Shown: piece after piece, positions 24,679-32,986 of the stretch
Layout of the letters: each line of letters opens with the position of its first letter
Position numbering within the stretch: position 1 is the stretch's first letter
From: Gammaproteobacteria bacterium
GTDB taxonomy: Bacteria; Pseudomonadota; Gammaproteobacteria; Pseudomonadales; Azotimanducaceae
Assembly: GCA_030433075.1 (NCBI GenBank)
Contig: JAUILI010000001.1
Location: 1-64,000 of the forward strand
Direction of reading: 5' to 3'
Length of the DNA stretch: 64,000 nucleotides
Program-made: the position numbers and the translations under genes
Notes under the pieces: generated by a model
Databases searched by the model: none
The model's input: only the letters and a program-made list of their open reading frames with translations
Told to the model about the DNA's origin: nothing

Positions 24679-25666
24679 GCGCGAACGCTACGCCCCGTGG
24701 CCTTGGGCGCCCCATGCCCGGGCAGCCCTGGTCGTGGCCGCCTTAATGGCGCCCCCCGCTGCCCTGTCAGCCGGCTTCAATATCGCCGCGCCGGACGCCA
24801 CGCAAACGGGACTGCAGTTCATTTTCCAAGGCCCCGAATCCTCCTCCATCGGGCTCGACGAGGAGAACCCCTTTACCGTCGGCGGTGGGGAGCAAACCCT
24901 CGATTTCTTCTTCGAAGGGCAAAATAACGCGCTGCTGGGCACGCTCCGGGGCGCGCAGCTCGCCGTGGACGTCGACTTTGGCGGGGGCAGCAATACGCTC
25001 GACTTCCTGACTCAAGATAATGGGCTGGAGGTATCTGCGATTACCCTCGCCGTGACCGGCGACGGCAACACCTTCAATTTCATCCAGGAAGAGGGAACGC
25101 TGGAACTGCGGGAATTCGAGTTCAATCTCGAACTCATCGGCGGCGCCAACGCCTTTTCCCTCCAAAGCAACGACATTTCCCAGTACGACTGGGAGATTAG
25201 CGGCGCCGATAACAGTTTTGCGGTCACCCAGACGGAAACGCTGATCACGACCCAGGCGCTCAGCTGGCGCGGCGACCAAGGCACCGCAACCTTCGATTTC
25301 ATCGGCGCGAGCGATATCACGCTGGCAACAATCGTTGACGGGCTTCGGACGACCCTAACCCAACGCTTTGAAAGCGCCGACCAAGCTTCGGTGACCTCCA
25401 CCCTTCTCGGGGACGACAACACCCTGGCCCTTAGCGCGGTTAACGTCTCCGTCCTGAACTATCAGGTCGCCGTGAATGGAGCGGACAACCTTTTGAGCCT
25501 GAGCGCAGAGAACGCAACGAATGCGCGCCTCGATCTTGAGGTGCTCGGCAATCGCAACACCATTTCCACCCTTCAGCGCGACGTGAGCGATGCCAGCATT
25601 CAGGTGCGCCTGTCGGGCAGCGACAACCGGCTCACTATCGAGCAAAGCGCCACCCCGGGGCTCTGA
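24662..25666 (+). CDS. Curlin-repeat-like fibre subunit 3
   Basis: Exported 334-residue protein, the largest of the three repeat proteins. Signal peptide ends near ALSA. About nine G-x-x-N cores are visible (EGQNN, GGGSN, TGDGN, IGGAN, SGADN, LGDDN, NGADN, LGNRN, SGSDN), with strand patterns such as VSAITLAVTGDGNTFNFIQ. The start is TTG at 24662 inside the previous gene (17-base overlap); no good ribosome binding site is seen, so coupling is assumed and the start is uncertain. No significant match to true CsgA beyond the repeat core. Confidence 0.74.
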   Translation: MCRRPKRERYAPWPWAPHARAALVVAALMAPPAALSAGFNIAAPDATQTGLQFIFQGPESSSIGLDEENPFTVGGGEQTLDFFFEGQNNALLGTLRGAQLAVDVDFGGGSNTLDFLTQDNGLEVSAITLAVTGDGNTFNFIQEEGTLELREFEFNLELIGGANAFSLQSNDISQYDWEISGADNSFAVTQTETLITTQALSWRGDQGTATFDFIGASDITLATIVDGLRTTLTQRFESADQASVTSTLLGDDNTLALSAVNVSVLNYQVAVNGADNLLSLSAENATNARLDLEVLGNRNTISTLQRDVSDASIQVRLSGSDNRLTIEQSATPGL

Positions 25667-26748
25667 TGGCCCTCGCCTCCCGTCAGGCGCCCTTTCCCAC
25701 CCTGGGCCTCCTCCTCGTGCTGTGCTTGCTCGCCGCGCCCACACCGCTTTGGGCCGCTGCCGGCGATGTTGTCGGCACGATCAAGCAAGCCTCGGGCGTT
25801 GGCCTGCTTCGTCGCCCGGGGGCGCGGCCCCAGCGCCTAGCTGCGGGGCTGGAGGTGGCCGCGGGGGATCAGCTGCGGACCCTCGAGGGCACGGCTGAGC
25901 TGAGCTTTACCGACGGCGCCCAGCTCTCCCTTGAGGCGTTTAGCCAATTCACTATTGGGGAGGAAAGTGGCCCCACGGAAACGACACCCCTCGCCGCCCG
26001 CTTCGAGCTTGGGGAAAGTCGGTTTCGCAGCGGAGAACGGCCCAGCGACAACTACCGTCTCACCTCCCCCACAGCGGTCATTGGCATTCGGGGCACCTAC
26101 TTCGAGGTGCAGGTCGACGAGCTTGGGGAAACCCTGGTGGTGCTGCTCCGGGACCTTGATGGCACGGTCGGGGAACTCTTGATCGCCAGCCAAGCCGGCG
26201 CGGTCACCCTGTCCCAGCCCAATCAGGGAACGCGCATTAGCGACCCGAATATCCCGCCAAGCACCCCGGCGATCATCTCCCTCGATCTTTCCATCGGGCC
26301 GCCCCGACCAAGCTCCGCCCAGGAGGACATCGACAATGCCGAGGCGGGAACGGGCGATGCCTTGAGCGGCGCCATCGATACCCTCAATGCGGATCAGCTT
26401 CGCTTTCGAGAGCTCGACCAGGATTTCCTCTCCATCCGTGGCACGGAAAACGACCTTGACCGGGATCTTCTGACGGAAACGGAAGCAGACGGCATTAACA
26501 GCGACCCCTTCGCGGATAGCGCCTCGACCAGCGATGGCGCGCCGGAGGTGGCGGTGGCCTCGGAGGTGACGAGTGAGGGCATTGCGGTGAGCGTCACCAG
26601 CGCCACCACCGCAACGGGCACGGCGGTTCAGGTGGCCGTGCCAGAAACGAGCAATGCCGCCGTGGTGATCGCCCCCAATGCCAGCGTAGATGCGGCGGCC
26701 GCTGCGAACAGCGGCGCCAACCTCATCATTATCAAGCCCACGCCCTAG
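25666..26748 (+). CDS. Secreted FecR-domain protein
   Basis: Exported 360-residue protein. Signal peptide (about residues 1-30, ending PLWA) is followed by a FecR-type domain (about 35-160) with GLEVAAGDQLRTLEGTAELSF, LEAFSQFTIGEES and SPTAVIGIRGTYFEVQVD. The C-terminal 150 residues are low-complexity, rich in Asp, Ala, Thr and Val. There is no membrane segment or sigma-factor gene nearby, so it is not a classical FecR anti-sigma sensor; such secreted FecR domains occur in surface proteins. TGATG overlap with subunit 3 places it last in the operon. Confidence 0.85.
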   Translation: MALASRQAPFPTLGLLLVLCLLAAPTPLWAAAGDVVGTIKQASGVGLLRRPGARPQRLAAGLEVAAGDQLRTLEGTAELSFTDGAQLSLEAFSQFTIGEESGPTETTPLAARFELGESRFRSGERPSDNYRLTSPTAVIGIRGTYFEVQVDELGETLVVLLRDLDGTVGELLIASQAGAVTLSQPNQGTRISDPNIPPSTPAIISLDLSIGPPRPSSAQEDIDNAEAGTGDALSGAIDTLNADQLRFRELDQDFLSIRGTENDLDRDLLTETEADGINSDPFADSASTSDGAPEVAVASEVTSEGIAVSVTSATTATGTAVQVAVPETSNAAVVIAPNASVDAAAAANSGANLIIIKPTP

Positions 26749-26866
26749 AGCCTTGAGGCCGATTGGTTGCGTTTGACTATAAATGGAGGACACAACTGAA
26801 AGTTTTGCGCCCATGATTAATTGGGCCCATTATGCCTGTGTCGAAGTTTTCTTCTCGGAAAAGATC

Positions 26867-27055
26867 ATGGACGATCGCCCTCTGCGCTCGGAACGACGCG
26901 TTTTCTATTGCACCCGCTGCGACCACCACATGCGCCTCTCTGGCGCCCTTTGCGGCCGCTGCGGCGCCCCCAAAGCGCTCTGGCAACGCCCGGGGGTCCT
27001 CGTCGCCCTAGGCGTCGCAGCCTTGCTTGGGGTGGTAAAGCTACTGTCAGGTTAG
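26867..27055 (+). CDS. Small zinc-ribbon membrane protein
   Basis: 62-residue protein with two CxxC pairs (YCTRCDHH and LCGRCGAPK) forming a likely zinc ribbon, then a C-terminal hydrophobic segment [17 protein letters not shown] that should span or anchor in the membrane. I chose the ATG giving [11 protein letters not shown], preceded by GGAAAAG; an in-frame ATG at 26783 would add 28 residues encoded by AT-rich, atypical sequence. The function is unknown. Its end overlaps the end of convergent ppdK by nine bases. Confidence 0.6.
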   Translation: MDDRPLRSERRVFYCTRCDHHMRLSGALCGRCGAPKALWQRPGVLVALGVAALLGVVKLLSG

Positions 27056-29788
27056 GCCCCGCAGCACCGCCTGCGCCGCCGCCAGGCGCGCCACGGGCAC
27101 CCGGGGCGGAGAGCAGCTGACGTAGTCCAGGCCCAATCCTTCGCAGAAGGCGATGGAGGTGGCGTCGCCGGCGTGCTCGCCGCAGATGCCCAGCTTCAAG
27201 GCCTTGCGCGTCTCCCGCCCCCGGCGAATGGCCGCCTCCATGAGGCGCCCTACCCCCGCTTGATCGATGCTGGCGAAGGGGTTGTGGCCGTAGATCTCCT
27301 TGTCGCGATAGACATCGAAGAAGGAGCCCATGTCGTCCCGGGACAGCCCTAGGGTGGTTTGGGTAAGGTCGTTCGTACCGAAGCTGAAGAACTCCGCCGT
27401 TTGGGCGATTTCGTCCGCCGTGATGGCAGCCCGAGGCACCTCGATCATGGTTCCTACCTGGTAGGGGAACTTCACGCCGGCCTTACTCAGCACCTCCTCC
27501 GCGACCCGCCGCACGATAGCCACTTGATCCTGGAGCTCGGCGTCAAAGCCCACGAGGGGCACCATAATTTCCGGATGCACGGCCACGGGACGCTTCCCCT
27601 TCTGAAGGGATACGGCCGCCTCGAAGATGGCCCGCACCTGCATTTCCGTGATCTCGGGATGAAGAATACCTAGGCGGCAGCCCCGGCATCCGAGCATGGG
27701 ATTTTCTTCGTGGAGCGCCTTCATGCGCTCAATAACGTATTCCGTGGACACGTTCAGACTACGGGCAAGCTCGGCCCGGCGCGCATCATCGTGGGGCAGA
27801 AACTCGTGGAGCGGCGGATCAAGCAGGCGAATGGTCACGGGACGCCCTTCCATGGCCCGGAAGAGGCCCTGGAAGTCCTTACGCTGGAAAGGCAGCAGTT
27901 TCTTGAGGGCCGCCCGACGCTGTTCGACATCCGCAGCAAGGATCATTTGCCGCATGTAGTCGATGCGATTCCCCTCGAAGAACATGTGCTCCGTGCGGCA
28001 CAGGCCGATGCCCTCGGCCCCGAAGGCGATGGCCGCCTTGGCCATGGCCGGGGTATCAGCGTTAGTGCGAATCTTCATGCGCCGGGTCTTATCGGCCCAG
28101 CCCATCACCGTTTCGTAAAGTCCGTAGGTGGCGCTCTTTTCTGGCGAGAGCTGACCGCTGAGCACGCGCTGCACTTCCGAGTCCGTGGTCTCGATCATGC
28201 CCGCGTAGATTTCCCCCGTGGTGCCGTCGATGGAAAGGTATTCCCCCTCCTTCAAGGTCACGTTGCCTGCCGTGAGGGTGCGCGCGCCGTAGTTAATGGA
28301 CAGCTCGCTGGCCCCGCACACGCACACCTTCCCCAGCTGCCGAGCCACGAGGGCCGCGTGGGAGGACACGCCCCCCCGAGCCGTAAGGATGCCCTGGGCC
28401 AGCAGCATGCCGCGAAGATCGTCCGGGGAGGTTTCCTCCCGCACGAGGATGACCTTATTCCCCAGCCGCGCTTCCCGCTCCGCTTCCGAGGCGGAGAACA
28501 CAATGTGCCCGGAGGCGGCGCCAGGGCCCGCGGGCAGGCCATGGCCAATGCGCTTGGCTTCCCGCTGGGCTTTGCTGTCAAAGACCGGCACAAGGAGGGA
28601 ATCGATGCTTTCCGCGGGGATCTTCAGGAGCGCGGTCTTCTGATCCATGAGCCGTTCCCGGTTCATTTCCACGGCGATGCGCACGGCCGCAAGGCCCGTG
28701 CGCTTACCGTTCCGCGTCTGCAGCATGTACAGGCGTCCGTCCTCGATGGTGAATTCGAAGTCCTGCATATCCCGGAAGTGGCGCTCGAGGCGGCTACGCA
28801 CCTTCTCAAGTTCCGCAAAGGCCTTGGGCATCTCCTCAGCGAGCAGGGCGATGGCCTTAGGCGTGCGCAGCCCCGCCACCACGTCTTCCCCCTGGGCGTT
28901 CAGCAGATACTCGCCGTAGAACACCTTTTCCCCCGTGGCCGGATCCCGGGTGAAGGCCACGCCGGTGCCGGAGGTTTCCCCCAGGTTTCCGAAAACCATG
29001 GCCTGGACGTTGACCGCCGTACCCCATTCCACGGGGATGCCATAGCGCTGGCGATAAAGGATGGCGCGCTCGTTTTTCCAGGATTTGAAGACGGCGCTGA
29101 TGGCGCCCCAGAGCTGGGCGTAAACATCCTGGGGGAAGGCGCTTTTGCAGCGCTGCTTAATCACCCGCTTGTAGCGACGGACCAGCTCCTTGAGGTCCGT
29201 GGCCGTCAGCTCTTCATCCTCCAGCACATCCAGCTCGGTCTTCAGACGCGCGAGCTGCTCCTGAAAGGGATGGGCCTCCGTCTCCGTACGCGGATGCACC
29301 CCCATGACCACTTCGCCGTACATCTGGATGAAGCGGCGATAGCAGTCCCAGGCGAAGCGCGCGTCCTCGGCGCGAGCCGCTAGGCCCTCGACGGTGTCGT
29401 CATTGAGGCCCAGGTTCAAAATCGTATCCATCATGCCCGGCATGGATTCCCGAGCCCCGGAGCGGACGGAGAATAAAAGCGGGTTTGCGGCATCGCCGAA
29501 GCGCTTGCCCTGCTGCGCCTCCACCTCGGCTACGGCCTGGGCTACGGCAGCCTCAAGACCGTCGGGATAGGTGCCGCCCTGGGCGTAGAAGGCCGTGCAG
29601 ACGTCCGTGGACAGGGTGAAGCCCGGGGGCACGGGAAGCCCGAGAAGGGCCATTTCGGCAAGATTCGCCCCCTTGCCTCCCAGGGTGTTGCGCATGCTGG
29701 CATTGCCATCGGTGCGCGCCCCGAAGGCGTACACGTAGGTTGGGGCGGACCCCTTCTTGCTTACTTTCCCCGCCTTTGCCTTTGCCAC
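27047..29788 (-). CDS. ppdK: Pyruvate phosphate dikinase
   Basis: Interconverts pyruvate, ATP and Pi with PEP, AMP and PPi. The 913-residue product has an ATP-grasp N-terminal part beginning [10 protein letters not shown] and [13 protein letters not shown], the phosphohistidine loop [16 protein letters not shown] (about residues 455-470), and a PEP-utilising C-terminal barrel with the catalytic Cys region [11 protein letters not shown] Lys-rich N-terminal tail of about 15 residues precedes the usual start. The start is GTG with AGGGGAAG upstream. It could serve gluconeogenic growth on fatty acids. Confidence 0.96.
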   Translation of the reverse strand: MAKAKAGKVSKKGSAPTYVYAFGARTDGNASMRNTLGGKGANLAEMALLGLPVPPGFTLSTDVCTAFYAQGGTYPDGLEAAVAQAVAEVEAQQGKRFGDAANPLLFSVRSGARESMPGMMDTILNLGLNDDTVEGLAARAEDARFAWDCYRRFIQMYGEVVMGVHPRTETEAHPFQEQLARLKTELDVLEDEELTATDLKELVRRYKRVIKQRCKSAFPQDVYAQLWGAISAVFKSWKNERAILYRQRYGIPVEWGTAVNVQAMVFGNLGETSGTGVAFTRDPATGEKVFYGEYLLNAQGEDVVAGLRTPKAIALLAEEMPKAFAELEKVRSRLERHFRDMQDFEFTIEDGRLYMLQTRNGKRTGLAAVRIAVEMNRERLMDQKTALLKIPAESIDSLLVPVFDSKAQREAKRIGHGLPAGPGAASGHIVFSASEAEREARLGNKVILVREETSPDDLRGMLLAQGILTARGGVSSHAALVARQLGKVCVCGASELSINYGARTLTAGNVTLKEGEYLSIDGTTGEIYAGMIETTDSEVQRVLSGQLSPEKSATYGLYETVMGWADKTRRMKIRTNADTPAMAKAAIAFGAEGIGLCRTEHMFFEGNRIDYMRQMILAADVEQRRAALKKLLPFQRKDFQGLFRAMEGRPVTIRLLDPPLHEFLPHDDARRAELARSLNVSTEYVIERMKALHEENPMLGCRGCRLGILHPEITEMQVRAIFEAAVSLQKGKRPVAVHPEIMVPLVGFDAELQDQVAIVRRVAEEVLSKAGVKFPYQVGTMIEVPRAAITADEIAQTAEFFSFGTNDLTQTTLGLSRDDMGSFFDVYRDKEIYGHNPFASIDQAGVGRLMEAAIRRGRETRKALKLGICGEHAGDATSIAFCEGLGLDYVSCSPPRVPVARLAAAQAVLRGLT

Positions 29789-29880
29789 CGCGCTTCCCCT
29801 CTACCAAAGCCCACCGCCCCCATAGCGATGGGGCGTAGCCGCGCTACGCCAGCCCCCGAATATAGCAAAGGGCGGGCGCG
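29789..29880 (-). other. Short leader between the TrpF-like gene and ppdK with hairpins
   Basis: Contains a perfect GGCGTAGC/GCTACGCC stem (29832-29839 with 29843-29850, 3-base loop) and, overlapping it, a CGCCCC/GGGGCG stem (29815-29820 with 29830-29835). The two are mutually exclusive. There is no T tract on the minus strand, so an intrinsic terminator is unlikely. Confidence 0.4.
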
Positions 29881-30585
29881 CTAGCGCGCTGGGGGATGGC
29901 GCCGAAAGGCCTCCGCTGCATTTCGACAGAAGGCTTCTACCCGTGGCGCGGTCTTCCGCCCGTCGGGCCCCTCGAGGCCCGTGTGGGCATCCACGGCCCA
30001 GGGCCGAACGGCCTCAATCGCGTCGGCGACGTTGGCGGGCTCTAGGCCTCCAGCCAGAATCACCGGGGCAAGCCGCGCCTCTACCACGGCTCGGCTGACG
30101 GCCCAGGGATGGGTCCGCCCCGTGGCGCCCCGTTGTCCGGTGTGAGGGTCGAAGGTATCGGTGATGAATGCATCCACAAGAGGGGCAAAGGCCTCGGCTT
30201 CCGCGAGCACCGGGGCCGGGTCGTTCTCCGCCACCACCAGAGCCTTGAGAAGCCCCAGGGCCGGACGCAGGCGCCGCAGGGCCTCCACCTGGCCGACAGT
30301 CACCGCCCCGTGTAGCTGGACCCAATCGACCCCGAGCGCATCGGCAAAGGCCGCTACGGCTTCCGGATCCCCCTGATAGGTGATGAGCACCCGGGGCACG
30401 CCAGGGCACGCCCCAATCACCGCCGCCGCCTCATCCTCCGTGAGATCTTCCCGGGGTTCTGGTAAGCGCAGGGGGAAGCCCAAGGCCGTGGCCCCGGCCC
30501 CCAGGATCAAGCGGGCCTCGCCCAGATCGTGGACCCCGGCCACCTGCACCCCCGCGCGGAAGGCCTCGACGCGGTCCATGGTCAT
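29881..30585 (-). CDS. TrpF-like (phosphoribosylanthranilate isomerase family) protein lacking the catalytic Cys
   Basis: 234-residue (beta-alpha)8 barrel of the TrpF family. It has DWVQLHG, the Asp-bearing VDAFITDTFDP with ATGRTHPW, VILAGGLEPANVADAIEAV and the phosphate-loop segment AVDAHTGLEGPDGRK. In true TrpF the first strand reads KICGI with the catalytic Cys; here it reads VQVAGVHD (Ala about residue 16), so the general base is missing. No other trp gene is nearby. It may be a paralogue with another isomerase substrate. The ATG used overlaps the Nudix stop (ATGA); an ATG six bases upstream is possible. Confidence 0.75.
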   Translation of the reverse strand: MTMDRVEAFRAGVQVAGVHDLGEARLILGAGATALGFPLRLPEPREDLTEDEAAAVIGACPGVPRVLITYQGDPEAVAAFADALGVDWVQLHGAVTVGQVEALRRLRPALGLLKALVVAENDPAPVLAEAEAFAPLVDAFITDTFDPHTGQRGATGRTHPWAVSRAVVEARLAPVILAGGLEPANVADAIEAVRPWAVDAHTGLEGPDGRKTAPRVEAFCRNAAEAFRRHPPAR

Positions 30586-31088
30586 CGGCATAAACGCTCC
30601 ACCGCGTTCACCACCGCGGGAAAGGCGAGCTGTTCTCGGGGGATGGCCTCGGGGTGGGGAAACCAATAGGCCCCGGCAACGTCATCGGCGCAGCGAAGCA
30701 CGGGACGGGCGGGCAAGGTCAGTTCGAAGTACACGTCGCTCGTGGGATAGGTAACGCCCGCATAGGGATAGCGATTCCACAGGGAGAAGCAATAGCGCAG
30801 GGCGTCGCCATCGACGGTGAGGCCGAGCTCCTCTTCGAGCTCCCGCACCGCCGCGGCTTCGAGCGTTTCCTCCGGATCCACAAAGCCGCCGGGGAAATCG
30901 AGGAAGCCCTGCTGCGGGTCCCGGGCGCGCTGGGTAAGGAGCACCGCCTCCCCCACCCGAAGCACCACGGCCACCGCCGTGGCCACGTTGTGGTAGTAGC
31001 GAAAGGCGCAGGCGCCGCACACCCAGCGCTTATTCGTCTCCGGCGCGAGAAGCTCCGCCCCGCAAGCTGGGCAATAGCGGAGGGTCAT
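30582..31088 (-). CDS. Nudix hydrolase with N-terminal zinc ribbon
   Basis: 168-residue protein. Two CxxC pairs (RYCPACGAE and WVCGACAF) form a zinc ribbon, followed by a complete Nudix box beginning GGFVDPEET and ending RELEEELGL. The arrangement resembles a shortened NudC-type hydrolase. The likely substrate is a nucleoside diphosphate derivative, not determinable here. The ATG is preferred; an in-frame GTG lies three bases upstream. Coupled to the TrpF-like gene by a four-base overlap. Confidence 0.87.
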   Translation of the reverse strand: MTLRYCPACGAELLAPETNKRWVCGACAFRYYHNVATAVAVVLRVGEAVLLTQRARDPQQGFLDFPGGFVDPEETLEAAAVRELEEELGLTVDGDALRYCFSLWNRYPYAGVTYPTSDVYFELTLPARPVLRCADDVAGAYWFPHPEAIPREQLAFPAVVNAVERLCR

Positions 31089-31094
31089 CACGCC

Positions 31095-31622
31095 CTATTC
31101 CCCAGGGTAAAAGCCCTCGGCGTTCGGCATCTTCACCGCCGCCAGCGCCTCGGCATCGAGCACCGCATCCTTCGGCACCACCCCATCCCGAGAAAGGAGG
31201 TAGGCGACGATCGCATAGACCTCATCGGCGCTTAGGCTCCCGGGCGCCGTGTAGGGCATGGCCCGGCGAATGTAATCAAAGGCGATGGTGGCGTAGGGCC
31301 AGTAGCTCGTAACGGTTTTCTTCGGGGTCGCGGTGGCCAGAGAACCCACGCCCCCCACCAGATCCCCGTTCATGCCCCCCTGCCCTTCAGCGCCATGACA
31401 GGCCTGGCAGTGCTGCTGATAGAGCGCCGCGCCCTGGGCCACGGAGCCGCGGCCCACGGGTAAGCCTTCCCCCGTGGGCAGGACGGTCAGTTCGATCCCC
31501 GCCAGCACTTCCGGGGTGAGCGGCGCCCCAAGCCCCGGAGCGCCCGGGGCCGCAGCAAGCGCGCTCGCGGCGCCCGCCAAGAGGAGCCCCGCAAGGCACG
31601 GAGACACGGCACGCTTAAACAT
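31095..31622 (-). CDS. Monohaem cytochrome c, partner of the sulfite-dehydrogenase-like enzyme
   Basis: Exported class I cytochrome c of 175 residues. Signal peptide ends near ALA; haem site CQACH (cysteines about 72 and 75, His 76); a likely axial Met in RRAMPYTAPGSLSADEVYAIVAYLL. Its start overlaps the end of the molybdoenzyme gene by eight bases, so it is its likely electron acceptor in the periplasm. It is smaller than dihaem SoxD. Confidence 0.87.
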   Translation of the reverse strand: MFKRAVSPCLAGLLLAGAASALAAAPGAPGLGAPLTPEVLAGIELTVLPTGEGLPVGRGSVAQGAALYQQHCQACHGAEGQGGMNGDLVGGVGSLATATPKKTVTSYWPYATIAFDYIRRAMPYTAPGSLSADEVYAIVAYLLSRDGVVPKDAVLDAEALAAVKMPNAEGFYPGE

Positions 31623-32883
31623 AGCTATTCCTCACGTCCCCGGCGGTACTCACCTGCCAGCGCTGCTGCCCGTTGTAGTGATAAAGACTCTGCGGCCCCC
31701 GGGCCTGCACCAGCATCTCCCGAGTAGGCTGGCGCGCGCCGGTGCTATCTGTCGCGCGGGACACGAGGGTGGCGGGCTGGCCCTGCCAATGCCAGGGCAT
31801 GCGGAAGCGCACCATCGCTCCCGGTCCCCCCGGACCCTCCAGCGCCGCATCGGCCCAGCTTCGACCGCCGTCGGCGGAGACTTCTACGCGGCGAATCTCT
31901 CCCCGCCCGGACCAGGCGAGGCCCGTGATGGGGTAGATCCCGTGGGCGCCAAGGCCGTAGCCCTTCGAGGGCCGGGTAATCACGGACTTCACGCCCATGG
32001 TGAAAGTGAACTGCGCGGCCCGGCCATCGGGCATGAGCTCCGTGTACTTCGAGGTTTCATCCTTCGTCATGGCCGGCTGATCCGTCACCTTCAGGCGCCG
32101 AAGCCACTTCACGGACATATTGCCCTCGTAATTCGGCAAGAAGAGCCGCATGGGGTAGCCGTTCTCCGGGCGGAGCCGCTCCCCGTTTTGATAGAGCGCG
32201 ACAATGGCGTCATCCAGGGCCTTCGCCAGGGGTACGCTCCGGCTCATGGCCGCAGCGTCTGCGCCCTCGGCAATCACCCAGGCCGCCCCGGGCTTCAGCC
32301 CCGCTTCCTCCAGCAGGACGGAAAGGGGGACCCCCACCCATTCGCTTTGGGAGACGAGGCCGTGCAGGGTGGCCACGTCGAGATCGGGCGCTTCCGGCGC
32401 GGCTAGGTTTACGGCGCTGTTTCCTGAGCACTCAAGGAAGCGCAGCTGGGTCACCAGGGGATAGCGATCAAGCGCCTCAAGGCTAAAGGCCAGGGGCTTT
32501 TCCACAAGCCCGTGGATGTGCAGGCGGTGCGCCGCAGGATCGATGGTGGGCACGCCGCTATGGTGCCGCTCGAAGTGCAGCCCCGAGGGGGTGATGGTGC
32601 CCTCCAGCGCCGCGAGCGGCGTGCGCGAGGCGCCGCTGCCCGTGGTGCCCGGCTGGCTCGCGATGGCGACCCGGCCCACCGTTTCCGCCGGGGACGGGGT
32701 GCCGTAACCGCGCATGCCCGCGCCCGCCCCTTGCATCCAGGACGGCCGCCCTCCCGCCGCCAGCGCCGCCGACGGCAGGGCCAGCGCACCGGCCCCGAGG
32801 CCTGTCAAGAGCTGGCGTCGATTCAGCGCGCCCAGCGGTAAGAGACCATTGCCCGCCACGGGCACAAGCGTTTTGTCTTCCAT
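31615..32883 (-). CDS. SoxC/SorA-like molybdopterin sulfite dehydrogenase
   Basis: Periplasmic molybdoenzyme of the sulfite oxidase family, 422 residues. A Tat signal NRRQLLTGLGAGALALPSAA is followed by the Mo domain with HHSGVPTIDP, the Mo-ligand cysteine in LRFLECSGNS (about residue 152), NGYPMRLFLPNYEGNMSVKWLRR and a C-terminal dimerisation domain with GAHGIYPITGLAWSG. GGGAGGGAAC precedes the ATG. No other sox genes are in the window, so sulfite detoxification or taurine-type metabolism is more likely than full thiosulfate oxidation. Confidence 0.88.
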   Translation of the reverse strand: MEDKTLVPVAGNGLLPLGALNRRQLLTGLGAGALALPSAALAAGGRPSWMQGAGAGMRGYGTPSPAETVGRVAIASQPGTTGSGASRTPLAALEGTITPSGLHFERHHSGVPTIDPAAHRLHIHGLVEKPLAFSLEALDRYPLVTQLRFLECSGNSAVNLAAPEAPDLDVATLHGLVSQSEWVGVPLSVLLEEAGLKPGAAWVIAEGADAAAMSRSVPLAKALDDAIVALYQNGERLRPENGYPMRLFLPNYEGNMSVKWLRRLKVTDQPAMTKDETSKYTELMPDGRAAQFTFTMGVKSVITRPSKGYGLGAHGIYPITGLAWSGRGEIRRVEVSADGGRSWADAALEGPGGPGAMVRFRMPWHWQGQPATLVSRATDSTGARQPTREMLVQARGPQSLYHYNGQQRWQVSTAGDVRNSYV

Positions 32884-32986
32884 AGTGTTCCCTCCCTGGC
32901 TTGGAGCATAAACGCTTAAGGGAAGGGGTGCGAAGGGGCTACACTCGGAGCCTGCCCGATCAACACGACCCTGGGAGCGCAGCGCC

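Noticed and set aside
27710-29383. 557-codon open frame opposite ppdK
   Set aside because: Antisense shadow with His/Gly-rich, low-complexity translation; the minus-strand ppdK is unambiguous.
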